64,000 bases of DNA from Adiantum capillus-veneris (taxonomy: Eukaryota; Streptophyta; Polypodiopsida; Polypodiales; Pteridaceae), in assembly GCA_014529385.2 (NCBI GenBank), contig CM043954.1, positions 3,418,501-3,482,500 of the forward strand. Direction: 5' to 3'. Position numbers and translations under genes: made by a program. Positions 10,479-20,769 of the stretch are shown here, piece after piece. Below the pieces are notes generated by a model. It had not been told where the DNA came from. It did not search any database and saw only the letters and a program-made list of their open reading frames with translations. Position 1 is the first letter of the stretch. Every line of letters begins with the position of its first letter.

Positions 10479-12287
10479 GGTTTTAGAAGCCTTGATTAGG
10501 ATTAAGCCTAATCAATTTTATTAGGAAAGATCAAGGATTATGAATTTTTATGAATTTCAAATGATAATGGGGTCTCTCTTTTCTCTTGAGTCACATGGAT
10601 GTGGGCTCAAGTAAGAGAATTATTGATGTGGTGAAAGGAGAGAAACTTCCATGGGAGTGAATGAATTTGGTTTACTTGTGCGGTTGCCTACTCCATATGT
10701 TGATAGTGTGGGTGCATTTTTACAAGAGAAGTTAGTTGTTAGTGGTAATAATCACTAGAATTGTTAGTGATATATTTACAATGGGTAGGATGAGTTGATT
10801 TGATGAAGGAAGAGGGGTGAATTAAAAGAGAATCATTGAGATGGTGAAGCTTTGAAGAAGCTTGAACTCACCCTTGTGTAGATTGTGGAAAAAATGACGC
10901 TGGTCTTCTTCTTCTTCTTCGCTTCTTTACGCCGCCGCCACGGTTGACCACCACGATGAAAAGAGGATTTGTTGATGAAAAATCCTCAATTTGCAGAAGT
11001 TATCATGGTTAAGATGCTGAATTTTAGATATTTTTAGGAGAGGTAAATGAAATTGTAACATAGAAGCAATAGAGAGAGACATGGAGAGGGTGTATGTATG
11101 TAGAGGTTCATAAAAGAACTATAGGGATGAGAGAGAAGGGTAATGGTGAAGAGGGTGGGAGAAGCCATGGAAATTGCAGGTTTGAGTGAGGGAAGGAGAG
11201 GGAGGGATGTGTAAGAGTGAGTAGGTGTGTGGAAGGGTGAGAGAAGACTAAGGGCTACTTGTGAGAAAAGTGGGCAGACTGGGGTCCACTCAAAAAATCA
11301 TAGCTCACCGCTGGTAGCTCCAAAAATCATGAAAACATTTGAGGTGATTGTTGAGAGCGTGGGCTACATTTTCTCTTTTGACCACCGCTCCAAATTCGGA
11401 GTGGAGATAGGTGCCAAAATTCTCACCAAAAAGCCTGTTTTTATGCCTGCAAAAGTCTTTTAGTGGCCCCCTCCTTTGTTGAATTTGTACAATGCATCCA
11501 AGAGTGAGCCCCTCCTTTGTCATATTATAATACAAAGCATCCAAGTTGCCCTTGACCCATGCATGGAGGAGGATTATTGGTGAATAAAGAAATATATACA
11601 TGGTGGGACTAGTGTATGGACTATTCATGGACTTTAGCTCAATAAGCACATGGTGTTAGAATAATGAGTAAAAATAATAATAAAAATATGGAGGAGTTAT
11701 GGATATGGAAAGATATTGGAATCATATGATATGGTCCCTCCTTGAATTATTTTGGGTGAAAGAGGAAAAGGTATGCAAGTAAATAATATAATAAACGTAA
11801 CCAATGAGTAGAAATCAATTTTTTGTTTTCACGAGGGTGAGGGTGAAAATGTGGGAGTGATTTGTATAAAGGAAAAATATGAGGTTAGAGTATGTACATA
11901 TTGGCAAAAAATATAATTATGGTGTAAGAGGATGAAAGAAGGTGTACATAGGTTTAATAAAACACACACCTAAGTAGAAATATTTAAATAAAATACCAAA
12001 ATAATTATAAAAAATCCCTATATTTAGGCCATATATACAATGAAATATTTACACACAAAGAGGCCATAATATACTTTTATTTTTTTATTTTTTTTTAATT
12101 TTTTTGGCTCAACTAGCCCAGTGACTAGCTAGCTGAGGGTTTTTAAGAAGATATGGGAAAAGCTCCCTAACTCACACATGCCTATGTACAGTGAAATGGT
12201 ACGGATAGCCATAGCGTTTGGGTGAATTTGGTAGGGTGGAGTAACTTACTATGGCAATTATGGAGAGCCGAAAAACAGCTATCATTA

Positions 12288-12299
12288 GCCCTCCCCCAG
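12288..12299 (-). promoter_or_regulatory. A1 polypurine tract
   Basis: Minus strand CTGGGGGAGGGC, four bases before the LTR start TGATAG. The same tract recurs at 20745-20756 beside the second LTR. Confidence 0.75.
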
Positions 12300-12312
12300 G
12301 ATGATGGTATAT

Positions 12313-14235
12313 TCATGTACCATCATAGAGCATCTTTTCCAAAGAGAGTGCTTCAGAGTCCTTGACGAGATATGAGACAACGGCCTTTGGACAGATCTTT
12401 GGTAGATCCTTTGGTAGAAGGCGACTCAAATAGGGCTTCAAGCGATACCCATTTACCTTCCTAGAGTGCTCTTTATCATTCAAGTCCATAAGCTGATAGT
12501 AACTAGAATTGAAAGCCTTCTTGACTATGTATGGCCCTTGCCATCTAGTTTCAAACTTGGCATCAAAACGATTGTCAAGTCGATTGTCATACCTTAGCAC
12601 AAGCTCTCCTTCCTTGATGCCTTTGTCCTTCAGTTTCTTGTCGTGCGTTTCTTTCGCTTGTGTGGCTTTCCTCTTGTAGCACTCGTATGCTGCTTCTCTT
12701 TTCCACTCAAGCTCCACTAACGTAAGAAGTCGATCCATCCATACCTCTTGATCATCTTGTGCTCCTTTGCCATGAAGTCGCATTGTTGGAATGTTGAGCT
12801 CGATAGGCTGCAAAGCCTCTTGACCATAGACCAAGTGAAATGGTGTGAACTCCGTGGCTTCCCTATATGTGGTTCGATATGCCCACAAGGCACCATCCAA
12901 GAAGTCATCCCATAATTTTGTCTTGTTTTGCACCATCTTTCTAATGATTCCTGCAATGACACCATTAGCCTTCTCCACCAAACCATTTGACTGTGGGTAG
13001 TATGGTGTGCTATGACGATGTAGAATGTGAAGCTCTTCACAAAATTCTGTGAGCAAGCCCTTCCTAAACCTTGGACCATTATCAGAAACAATCTCCAAAG
13101 GTGTGCCAAATCTGCAACAAATGTGATTGTACACAAACTTGCTAGCTGTCCTCTCATTCACTCTTGCCACACTTTGAGCTTCCCACCACCTAGTCATATA
13201 GTCTACAGCCACTAGAATGTAGAGTTTACCATTTTTTGTCCTAGGCAGAGGACCCATAGCATCAATGCCCCACTTTTCAAAGGGTCCATTTGCAAGCACT
13301 ATTTGCCTCGGGCCATGCACCAACCTTCTATTTCCATTTATCTGACAATTGTGACAACTTTTACACCAATGTTGAACATCCACATGCAAGCTTGGCCAAA
13401 CATACCCCGTAAGCAAAATCTTCTTCACAGTTGATTCTTGGGCAAAATGACCACCACATGCCTCTTCATGCAAACCTTTTAGAATGGCTAGAATTTCCTC
13501 GATAGTTGGTACTCTTCTGCACACTTGGTCCTTCCCTCTTTGATAGAGGGAGCCTTCTAGGAAGAGATAGAAACTTGCCTTCTTCATGAGTCTCCTCTTC
13601 TGAGCCTTCGTGAACTATTGTGGAAACTCACCCTCCAAAATGTAACCAATAATGGGAGCCAATGACTCCAATCCCTGGTATCTCGGTTGCTTGACAGCTG
13701 CTGCCACCATGATGACCTGCACTTCTCTCTCAACACATGTAACTGCTTGTTGTGCAAGTAAATCGGCATCTTCATTTTGTTTCCTCAGAATATGATATAG
13801 TTGCACTTCTTCAAACTGATTAAACATCCTACGAATGGCATGAACTTTTGTCCTTAAGCTTTCATTCTTGCATGCCCAAATGCCTAAAATCTGTTTAACA
13901 ATGAGAAGTGCATCTCCCTTTACCATGAGATGTTTTATCCCTTGGCCAATGCACATCTTCAAACCATGAAGTAGTGTGTCGTATTCTGCTTCATTGTTGC
14001 TAGTTGAACCTGGTAGATTGACCTTCTCTTTCATGACCACCTCTCCACTTGGGTTGAGCAACACTAGCCCTCCCCCTGCTTTCCCTGTGGCTCGTCGAAA
14101 AGCTCCATCAAAGAACAAGGTAAAAGCATTGGGAATACTTTTTGGTGGTGGCAATGGTAGGGTCTTTACTTGAGGCACCTTAATTTCCTTCTCATGTACC
14201 CTATAAGTGAGAATCCCTGCCAATTGTGCACGCAC
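12313..14235 (-). pseudogene. A1 additional RNase H and integrase
   Basis: One frame interrupted by a TAG at 13615-13617. The first part (14235-13618) is an RNase H of the extra, Tat-type kind: FFDGAF, NNEAEY, KGDALL and NEDADLLA carry the acidic residues. The second part (13587-12313, 424 codons) is an integrase with zinc-finger residues (GGHFAQ, CKSCHNCQ) and an intact catalytic triad in GIDAMGP, VSDNGPRF and NGLVEKAN, followed by a C-terminal domain (WQGPYIVKK). The stop is shared with the copy at 20770-22575. A frameshift and a second stop (about 14271) separate this part from the RT region. Confidence 0.9.
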
Positions 14236-14354
14236 ACTATCTTCTACCTTGAAAGAGTATTGGAACTCTTACAACTCCATAATCCACTTTGAGATCCTAG
14301 TACTAAGATTCATTTGAGATGACACCCAAGGGAACAAATTTTCTGCAGTGAGAA

Positions 14355-16205
14355 TTACAAAGGTTTTGGTAGCAGGTAGGATCTAAACTTTCTCACCGCA
14401 AACATGATAGAAAGCATCATGAGTTCTGCTTCTGTGTAGTCTCTCTCCAAAGCATTCATGACCCCACTAGCAAAGTAGATGGGTCGGATCCTTGTACTGT
14501 GGGGATCTTGTTGTAGCAACACATCACCAATTGTTTCCCTTCCAACACTAGAGCTAACAAAGAATGTGTACTCCCAAAAAGGAGGCATGAGTGTTGGTAG
14601 CTCTGACAAAATGACTTTAATGTTACAAAAATACTCTTCAAGCTCATCAGACCATGCAAATTCTACTTGTTGTGTTAACTTTTGCAAAGGATGAAGCAAC
14701 TCCGAGGCTAAGTGAATGAAGCGTGACATATACTTCACCTTCTGAATGAAAGAGATGACCTCCTTAAGACTCTTCGGTGATGGGAGCTCAATAAGAGCCT
14801 TTGACTTTGAAGGATCCACCTCAATGCCTTTATAGGAAACCTTGTGACCGAGCAAGATCACTTCATCCTCACCTATGTGGCACTTGTCGGGGTTGAGTTG
14901 ACCTCCCATGTCGTAGAGCTTCTTTAAACCTTCTTCTACCCTTTGTAGATGCAATGATTTTGAGCTATAAATGCAGAAATCATCAATGAACACCCTAATT
15001 GACTTTCCAAAGAATGCTTGAAACACCATGTTCATGAAACGTTGGAATGTTGCAGGAGCATTTGTCAGACCAAATGGCATGACTCTAAAAGCATAACAAC
15101 CCCAAGGAGTGATAAAGGTTGTTTTCAATTGATCTTCCAATGCGATACCTATTTGAAAGTAGCATGAGTAGCCATCACACATAGTGTACTTCTCATGACC
15201 AGCTACCTCATTTAGTATCTCATCCTGAAATGGGAGGGGAAAGTGATCTCTTTTTGTTGCCTCATTGAGTGGACGGTAATCCACACACACCCTCCACTTT
15301 CCGTTTTTCTTAGGAGTGACAACAACGGGAGAGACCCACTTTGAATTCTCCACTGGATAAATGAAACCTGCTGCTAGAAGCTTTCTTACCTCCTTGAGTA
15401 AAGCCTGCTCCTTGATGACTCCTAGCCTTCGTAGCTTCTGAGCCTTAGGTGTGGCATCTGGCTTCAACTCAATTTTGTGTTGAACAGCATCTACTCCACG
15501 CACATCGGTGTAGTCTTTAGCAAAAAGCCTAGGAAATTTCCTTAGCACACATTTGAACTCCTCTCTTTCATCCTTTGTAAGTGTTGTAGATAGCATACCT
15601 TCTAGAATTCTTTCATCTTCCACTTTTTGGTTCTCTTGGGAACCTACCTCCTCCAAACCTTGACAAGAGGTCTCTTGGTTGGTTGGCTTAAACCTTACCC
15701 CCATGACTTCGATGGAAGACTCCTCTTCAGTAATGCTGCCGCTACTTTCTTCTTCTGAAGTGTTATCGGTCCAACCTTCTTCCGTCTCACTTTGAGATGA
15801 TTCTTCATGGAGCTCCTCTTGGCGTTGCTCCTTCATGTCAAAGACAACCTTCTTATGATTGTCGTTCCTGCAAATTAGCTTTACACTCTCCCAATCCTGC
15901 AAAGCTCGCATTTTCATTAGCCATGGTCTCCCTAGGATAAATGGGTAACCATTTCCTTTGGTAGACATGACATAGAAATCCACTGCCTTCTTAATGCCAA
16001 AGGCCTCCACAAAAACATTTTTACAAATGCCTACGCACCTAGCCTTGCTATTGTTTGCCATCTTGACCTTAATTTCAGGTGTCTCATGGATGTGCATGCC
16101 TAGTTTTTGCATGAGTCCCTCTGTCATGATGCAAATTTGTGCACCCCCATCCACTAGACCTTTCCTAACCAATCTCCCTTTTATGTAACAATCTAGCACG
16201 AACAC
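14355..16205 (-). pseudogene. A1 protease, reverse transcriptase, RNase H
   Basis: 616 codons. The protease is near the start (GLVDGGAQICIM, ILGRPWL); its active site reads DGG where most families have DTG or DSG. RT follows with WVSPVVVTPKKNGKWRVCVD, MPFGLTNAPATFQRF and the FIDD catalytic box. The linked RNase H region ends at a frameshift: compared with the A3 copy (about 52970-52990) one base is missing near 14374, giving the stop at 14355. At the 5' side about 47-50 bases are deleted relative to A3, which throws gag and protease into different, overlapping frames. Confidence 0.9.
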
Positions 16206-17478
16206 TCTCTTTTACCTTTCTCCTAGTGCTAACTGCCCTTGTTAAATCCCTCCTAACTTGTGGGCATAATGCAAGAAACTGAGGCCATGAGATATCAGGA
16301 CCCTTACCTCTCATGTCTTCCAACAAGTTGTATGGAGCCATTCCATGTCCAAGAGGAAAGTCTTGGAGGTTGATACGACGTCGAGTCCTCTTAGCTTCCT
16401 TGGTCTCCGTTGCCTTCTTTTCTCGTCCATGGTCACTTTGTGATGTAACTCCTTCTTTCTCCTTACCTTTCCGTCGGCCACGCTTAATGCCATTTGCTTC
16501 CATGTCAACCTCTCTTGAATTTGTCACCTCTACCACATGCACGTTTGGGTGTGGCAAAGGTGGAACTCCTTCCACTCCTTGTGGAGGTGGTCTTGCTCCA
16601 TTTGGCCTTTGTATAAGCCGTGGTTGTTGACTAGTTCCTTCACTTGCATTCATCACTGGGTAATTCAAGTTAGGTCTCCCTGGCTCCCCACGGGGCCAAG
16701 GACAATTATACATCCCATGTCCAGACTCACCGCAATTCCAACATTGCAAGACTCTCCTAGGTCGTGGGTCTCGCTCTTCAGACTTCTTTGCTTGTCCCTT
16801 TGGACCTACAACTTGTGCAAGGTGAATTGACAAGTTGCTTAAAGATTCATATAACTTCTCAATCACTTCCGCCGTTACCTCAGGAAGCTCCTTAGATTTT
16901 GATGCTTGTGACTTACCTTTGGGTCTAAGACCTTCTATTGGAACCTCCCCCCTTAAGCACTTGAGTTTCCTATATTTCTTAGAAGCCCTAGTTTCAACTG
17001 CATCAAAGGTAGTAGGTGCACCCGCCTCAACTTTTACCTTAAGGTCAGGAAAGAGTCCGGCTATGAACCTCTCCTTCTTTAGAAAATCGGCACCATCACC
17101 AGGGTTAGCAACATTTCGTATCCATAGAGCCCAAAGACGTAGGAACTCTTGCTTGTACAAGTAGTAGTCATCTAAGTCTTTTTGCTTATGAGAAACAATG
17201 TCTTGCCATAATTTCTGAGTGTTTTGGGGATCAAAAAAGTATTTCTTGAAACGATTCAAAACTTCCGTGTAATTCCCTTTAACTTCCTCAGGCAAAGAGT
17301 CAAACCAAGTGCTAGCATCTTTCCTAAGGACCACCTCAAACATTTCTACACGTTCTTGATCAGTTACTATCCTCTTGATACGGCAAGACATCTTGAAATT
17401 CGCTAGAAATAATTCTGCATCCTCTCCAGGGTCTCCAAAGAAAAGAGGATATCCAGACATTTGGCGTTGGCTCTCCAT
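16165..17478 (-). CDS. A1 gag (437 aa)
   Basis: It starts MESQRQMSGYPLFFGDPG. The capsid-like region has the plant gypsy pattern TWFDSLPEEVKGNY and FLRLWAL. A zinc knuckle, CWNCGESGHGMYNC, lies about residue 250. A Lys/Arg-rich stretch follows. In A3 the gag frame continues into protease; here a deletion near 16200 makes it end in an unrelated tail (RARLLHKREIG). It would form the virus-like particle core. It starts only 85 bases after small leader ORF b. Confidence 0.85.
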   Translation of the reverse strand: MESQRQMSGYPLFFGDPGEDAELFLANFKMSCRIKRIVTDQERVEMFEVVLRKDASTWFDSLPEEVKGNYTEVLNRFKKYFFDPQNTQKLWQDIVSHKQKDLDDYYLYKQEFLRLWALWIRNVANPGDGADFLKKERFIAGLFPDLKVKVEAGAPTTFDAVETRASKKYRKLKCLRGEVPIEGLRPKGKSQASKSKELPEVTAEVIEKLYESLSNLSIHLAQVVGPKGQAKKSEERDPRPRRVLQCWNCGESGHGMYNCPWPRGEPGRPNLNYPVMNASEGTSQQPRLIQRPNGARPPPQGVEGVPPLPHPNVHVVEVTNSREVDMEANGIKRGRRKGKEKEGVTSQSDHGREKKATETKEAKRTRRRINLQDFPLGHGMAPYNLLEDMRGKGPDISWPQFLALCPQVRRDLTRAVSTRRKVKESVRARLLHKREIG

Positions 17479-17563
17479 TGAATTGATTTCAAAGTGACGT
17501 GTTTTTGTTTTTTTCTTTCTTTAAAAGATTTACACAATAATATTCTCTAAATTGCAATCTATT

Positions 17564-17782
17564 CTACAACAAAATAAAAATATTCACATCAAATGACCTA
17601 TGATAATCAATAAGAGGTAGAATGACAGGGTTTGGTGATACGAGAATTTCTCCTACTCTTTGGGCACTAAACATGAATACCATACGTTGTTGAAAATGGA
17701 TTTTTCTACTAATTGCAATGTTTACTCTAATGTGTGGAGTGAAATGAAAGGGAAAAACCTGTATTCCTGGGCCATTATCCAT
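17564..17782 (-). CDS. A1 small leader ORF, type b (72 aa)
   Basis: Open and undamaged, between ORF a and gag. It begins MDNGPGIQVFPF and contains ISRKIHFQQR, NPVILPLIDY and FDVNIFILL. Relatives are at 48496-48708 and 3605-3829. It follows ORF a after a 21-base gap, the same gap as in A3. No known domain; a short hydrophobic C terminus. Probably translated from the genomic leader before gag, by reinitiation or from a spliced RNA. Confidence 0.65.
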   Translation of the reverse strand: MDNGPGIQVFPFHFTPHIRVNIAISRKIHFQQRMVFMFSAQRVGEILVSPNPVILPLIDYHRSFDVNIFILL

Positions 17783-17803
17783 GGTCTATGCATGACCTAA
17801 TTC

Positions 17804-18016
17804 TTAAAACAAAACAAAAATATAGACGTCCAAACTAAGGTCGTACCTAATGAGAAGCAAAATAAAAGGATTTACTGATGCGTTTATCTCTACCAACCTA
17901 AGAGGACCTAAAATTCTATGAATTACTCGTTGAAATTGCAACTTAGTACTAACAATTATGTGTATCTTTTGCCTTGCAATGGGAATGAAGGGATCATACA
18001 AATTCTCGTGATTCAT
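17804..18016 (-). CDS. A1 small leader ORF, type a (70 aa)
   Basis: First ORF after the primer-binding site, starting about 55 bases beyond it. It begins MNHENLYDPFIPIARQ and carries IVSTKLQFQR, NPFILLLIRY and LDVYIFVLF. It matches the A3 ORF at 48262-48474 in nearly every residue, and ORF 3826-4038 more distantly. Type a and type b look like an old tandem duplication. Function unknown. Confidence 0.65.
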   Translation of the reverse strand: MNHENLYDPFIPIARQKIHIIVSTKLQFQRVIHRILGPLRLVEINASVNPFILLLIRYDLSLDVYIFVLF

Positions 18017-18071
18017 GCAAGCTACTTGATTATGCTAAAGGTTGAACCTTCACAAAACATACACAAGCTTG

Positions 18072-18089
18072 TCCTCCGTGGGGGCACCA
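18072..18089 (-). promoter_or_regulatory. A1 primer-binding site
   Basis: Minus strand TGGTGCCCCCACGGAGGA, four bases after the LTR end CCTCA. The same TGGTGCCCCCAC core follows the A3 LTR (48187-48204) and the LTR at 32337. The priming tRNA would end GTGGGGGCACCA; I do not assign it. Confidence 0.75.
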
Positions 18090-18093
18090 AAAT

Positions 18094-18349
18094 TGAGGCG
18101 GTCCGAGGTGGGCAACAAGAAGAGCAACCTCTAGACACCCTTCAAAGCTCCCGTGCTGCTCAATGGGGCTGGCACAACACAACACAAACCAAAACAACAA
18201 ACCCACAGTCAAATCCCAACTACACAAGGGGCACCACCTAGTTTAAGAGCGAACTAGGACGCAAAAGAGGAGAATCGTTAGAGCAACCCACAAACAAGCA
18301 AGGAATTTACACTAACCCTAACACCAATGGAACACTCTCACACACTAAA

Positions 18350-18429
<80 letters not shown>

Positions 18430-20741
18430 TGTACAACTTAGCTTCAACTTTATATTTTGCACAAAAAGGAACTTAGAGCTTGCGGAATCAAGTGACAAGA
18501 TTTGGTTATAGCATCACTAGCACATTGTCTTAGGGTTATGGGAGCCCTCTCACCATCCACCCTCTTACAATGGTAGCCAAACAATAGCCAATGAATCACA
18601 AGCAACAAAACAACAACCTTCAATGAAACAAGTCACCTTATGAAGCTGAATGAGTTTGCCAAGCCAAATTGGAGGAGAAGCGTGAGCCTTTGGACATGAA
18701 TTGCACCCAAAACTACCAATTCATTGATGTTGGGGTAGATACAACAATGGTAGGAAGAATATCTTCTACTCGCACTCACTCAAACTAGCTCAAGCTTTTC
18801 TATGCACCAAGGTGATGGTGTATAGAAAGCTTACTCTCTCTTTACAACCAAGATAGAACTGGCGTGTGGTACGCTCAATCTAGTGTGCAATGGTATAGTG
18901 ATGTCTTTTACAAGGAGGAATGGGTTCTATTTATAGGTTTTAGAAGCCTTGATTAGGATTAAGCCTAATCAATTTTATTAGGAAAGATCAAGGATTATGA
19001 ATTTTTATGAATTTCAAATGATAATGGGGTCTCTCTTTTCTCTTGAGTCACATGGATGTGGGCTCAAGTAAGAGAATTATTGATGTGGTGAAAGGAGAGA
19101 AACTTCCATGGGAGTGAATGAATTTGGTTTACTTGTGCGGTTGCCTACTCCATATGTTGATAGTGTGGGTGCATTTTTACAAGAGAAGTTAGTTGTTAGT
19201 GGTAATAATCACTAGAATTGTTAGTGATATATTTACAATGGGTAGGATGAGTTGATTTGATGAAGGAAGAGGGGTGAATTAAAAGAGAATCATTGAGATG
19301 GTGAAGCTTTGAAGAAGCTTGAACTCACCCTTGTGTAGATTGTGGAAAAAATGACGCTGGTCTTCTTCTTCTTCTTCGCTTCTTTACGCCGCCGCCACGG
19401 TTGACCACCACGATGAAAAGAGGATTTGTTGATGAAAAATCCTCAATTTGCAGAAGTTATCATGGTTAAGATGCTGAATTTTAGATATTTTTAGGAGAGG
19501 TAAATGAAATTGTAACATAGAAGCAATAGAGAGAGACATGGAGAGGGTGTATGTATGTAGAGGTTCATAAAAGAACTATAGGGATGAGAGAGAAGGGTAA
19601 TGGTGAAGAGGGTGGGAGAAGCCATGGAAATTGCAGGTTTGAGTGAGGGAAGGAGAGGGAGGGATGTGTAAGAGTGAGTAGGTGTGTGGAAGGGTGAGAG
19701 AAGACTAAGGGCTACTTGTGAGAAAAGTGGGCAGACTGGGGTCCACTCAAAAAATCATAGCTCACCGCTGGTAGCTCCAAAAATCATGAAAACATTTGAG
19801 GTGATTGTTGAGAGCGTGGGCTACATTTTCTCTTTTGACCACCGCTCCAAATTCGGAGTGGAGATAGGTGCCAAAATTCTCACCAAAAAGCCTGTTTTTA
19901 TGCCTGCAAAAGTCTTTTAGTGGCCCCCTCCTTTGTTGAATTTGTACAATGCATCCAAGAGTGAGCCCCTCCTTTGTCATATTATAATACAAAGCATCCA
20001 AGTTGCCCTTGACCCATGCATGGAGGAGGATTATTGGTGAATAAAGAAATATATACATGGTGGGACTAGTGTATGGACTATTCATGGACTTTAGCTCAAT
20101 AAGCACATGGTGTTAGAATAATGAGTAAAAATAATAATAAAAATATGGAGGAGTTATGGATATGGAAAGATATTGGAATCATATGATATGGTCCCTCCTT
20201 GAATTATTTTGGGTGAAAGAGGAAAAGGTATGCAAGTAAATAATATAATAAACGTAACCAATGAGTAGAAATCAATTTTTTGTTTTCACGAGGGTGAGGG
20301 TGAAAATGTGGGAGTGATTTGTATAAAGGAAAAATATGAGGTTAGAGTATGTACATATTGGCAAAAAATATAATTATGGTGTAAGAGGATGAAAGAAGGT
20401 GTACATAGGTTTAATAAAACACACACCTAAGTAGAAATATTTAAATAAAATACCAAAATAATTATAAAAAATCCCTATATTTAGGCCATATATACAATGA
20501 AATATTTACACACAAAGAGGCCATAATATACTTTTATTTTTTTATTTTTTTTTAATTTTTTTGGCTCAACTAGCCCAGTGACTAGCTAGCTGAGGGTTTT
20601 TAAGAAGATATGGGAAAAGCTCCCTAACTCACACATGCCTATGTACAGTGAAATGGTACGGATAGCCATAGCGTTTGGGTGAATTTGGTAGGGTGGAGTA
20701 ACTTACTATGGCAATTATGGAGAGCCGAAAAACAGCTATCA
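18094..20741 (-). mobile_element. A1 5' LTR, also 3' LTR of the truncated neighbour
   Basis: 2,648 bp, same ends as 9626-12284. It has a primer-binding site on one side and a polypurine tract (20745-20756) on the other, so it is shared by two internal regions in the same direction. TATA box at 18927-18935 and (GA)n at 18354-18426. Confidence 0.9.
18354..18426 (+). repeat. (GA)n microsatellite in A1 5' LTR
   Basis: About 36 units, shorter than the partner tract at 9888-9969; most of the 11-base length difference between the two LTRs comes from this tract. Confidence 0.97.
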
Positions 20742-20769
20742 TTAGCCCTCCCCCAGGATGATGGTATAT

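Larger units (their letters stand above)
9626..12284 (-). mobile_element. A1 3' LTR (2,659 bp)
   Basis: On the minus strand it opens TGATAGCTG directly after a purine tract and closes ACCGCCTCA. A TATA box (TATAAATAG, minus strand) lies at 10470-10478. A dinucleotide tract (CT on the minus strand) sits near the 3' end at 9888-9969. It holds no gene: the ORFs inside it have no coding character. It is almost identical to the LTR at 18094-20741 except near the 9626 end. Confidence 0.9.

Noticed and set aside
11227-11649. Two frames (plus and minus) repeated at 19684-20106
   Set aside because: They are identical only because the whole LTR is duplicated; overlapping on both strands within an LTR, with no homologue.
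12717-13157. 146-codon minus-strand frame
   Set aside because: Out-of-frame shadow of the A1 integrase; same for 21174-21614.
16313-16830. Plus-strand frames opposite A1 gag
   Set aside because: Antisense shadows of gag; the minus strand explains the sequence with a zinc knuckle and a capsid pattern.
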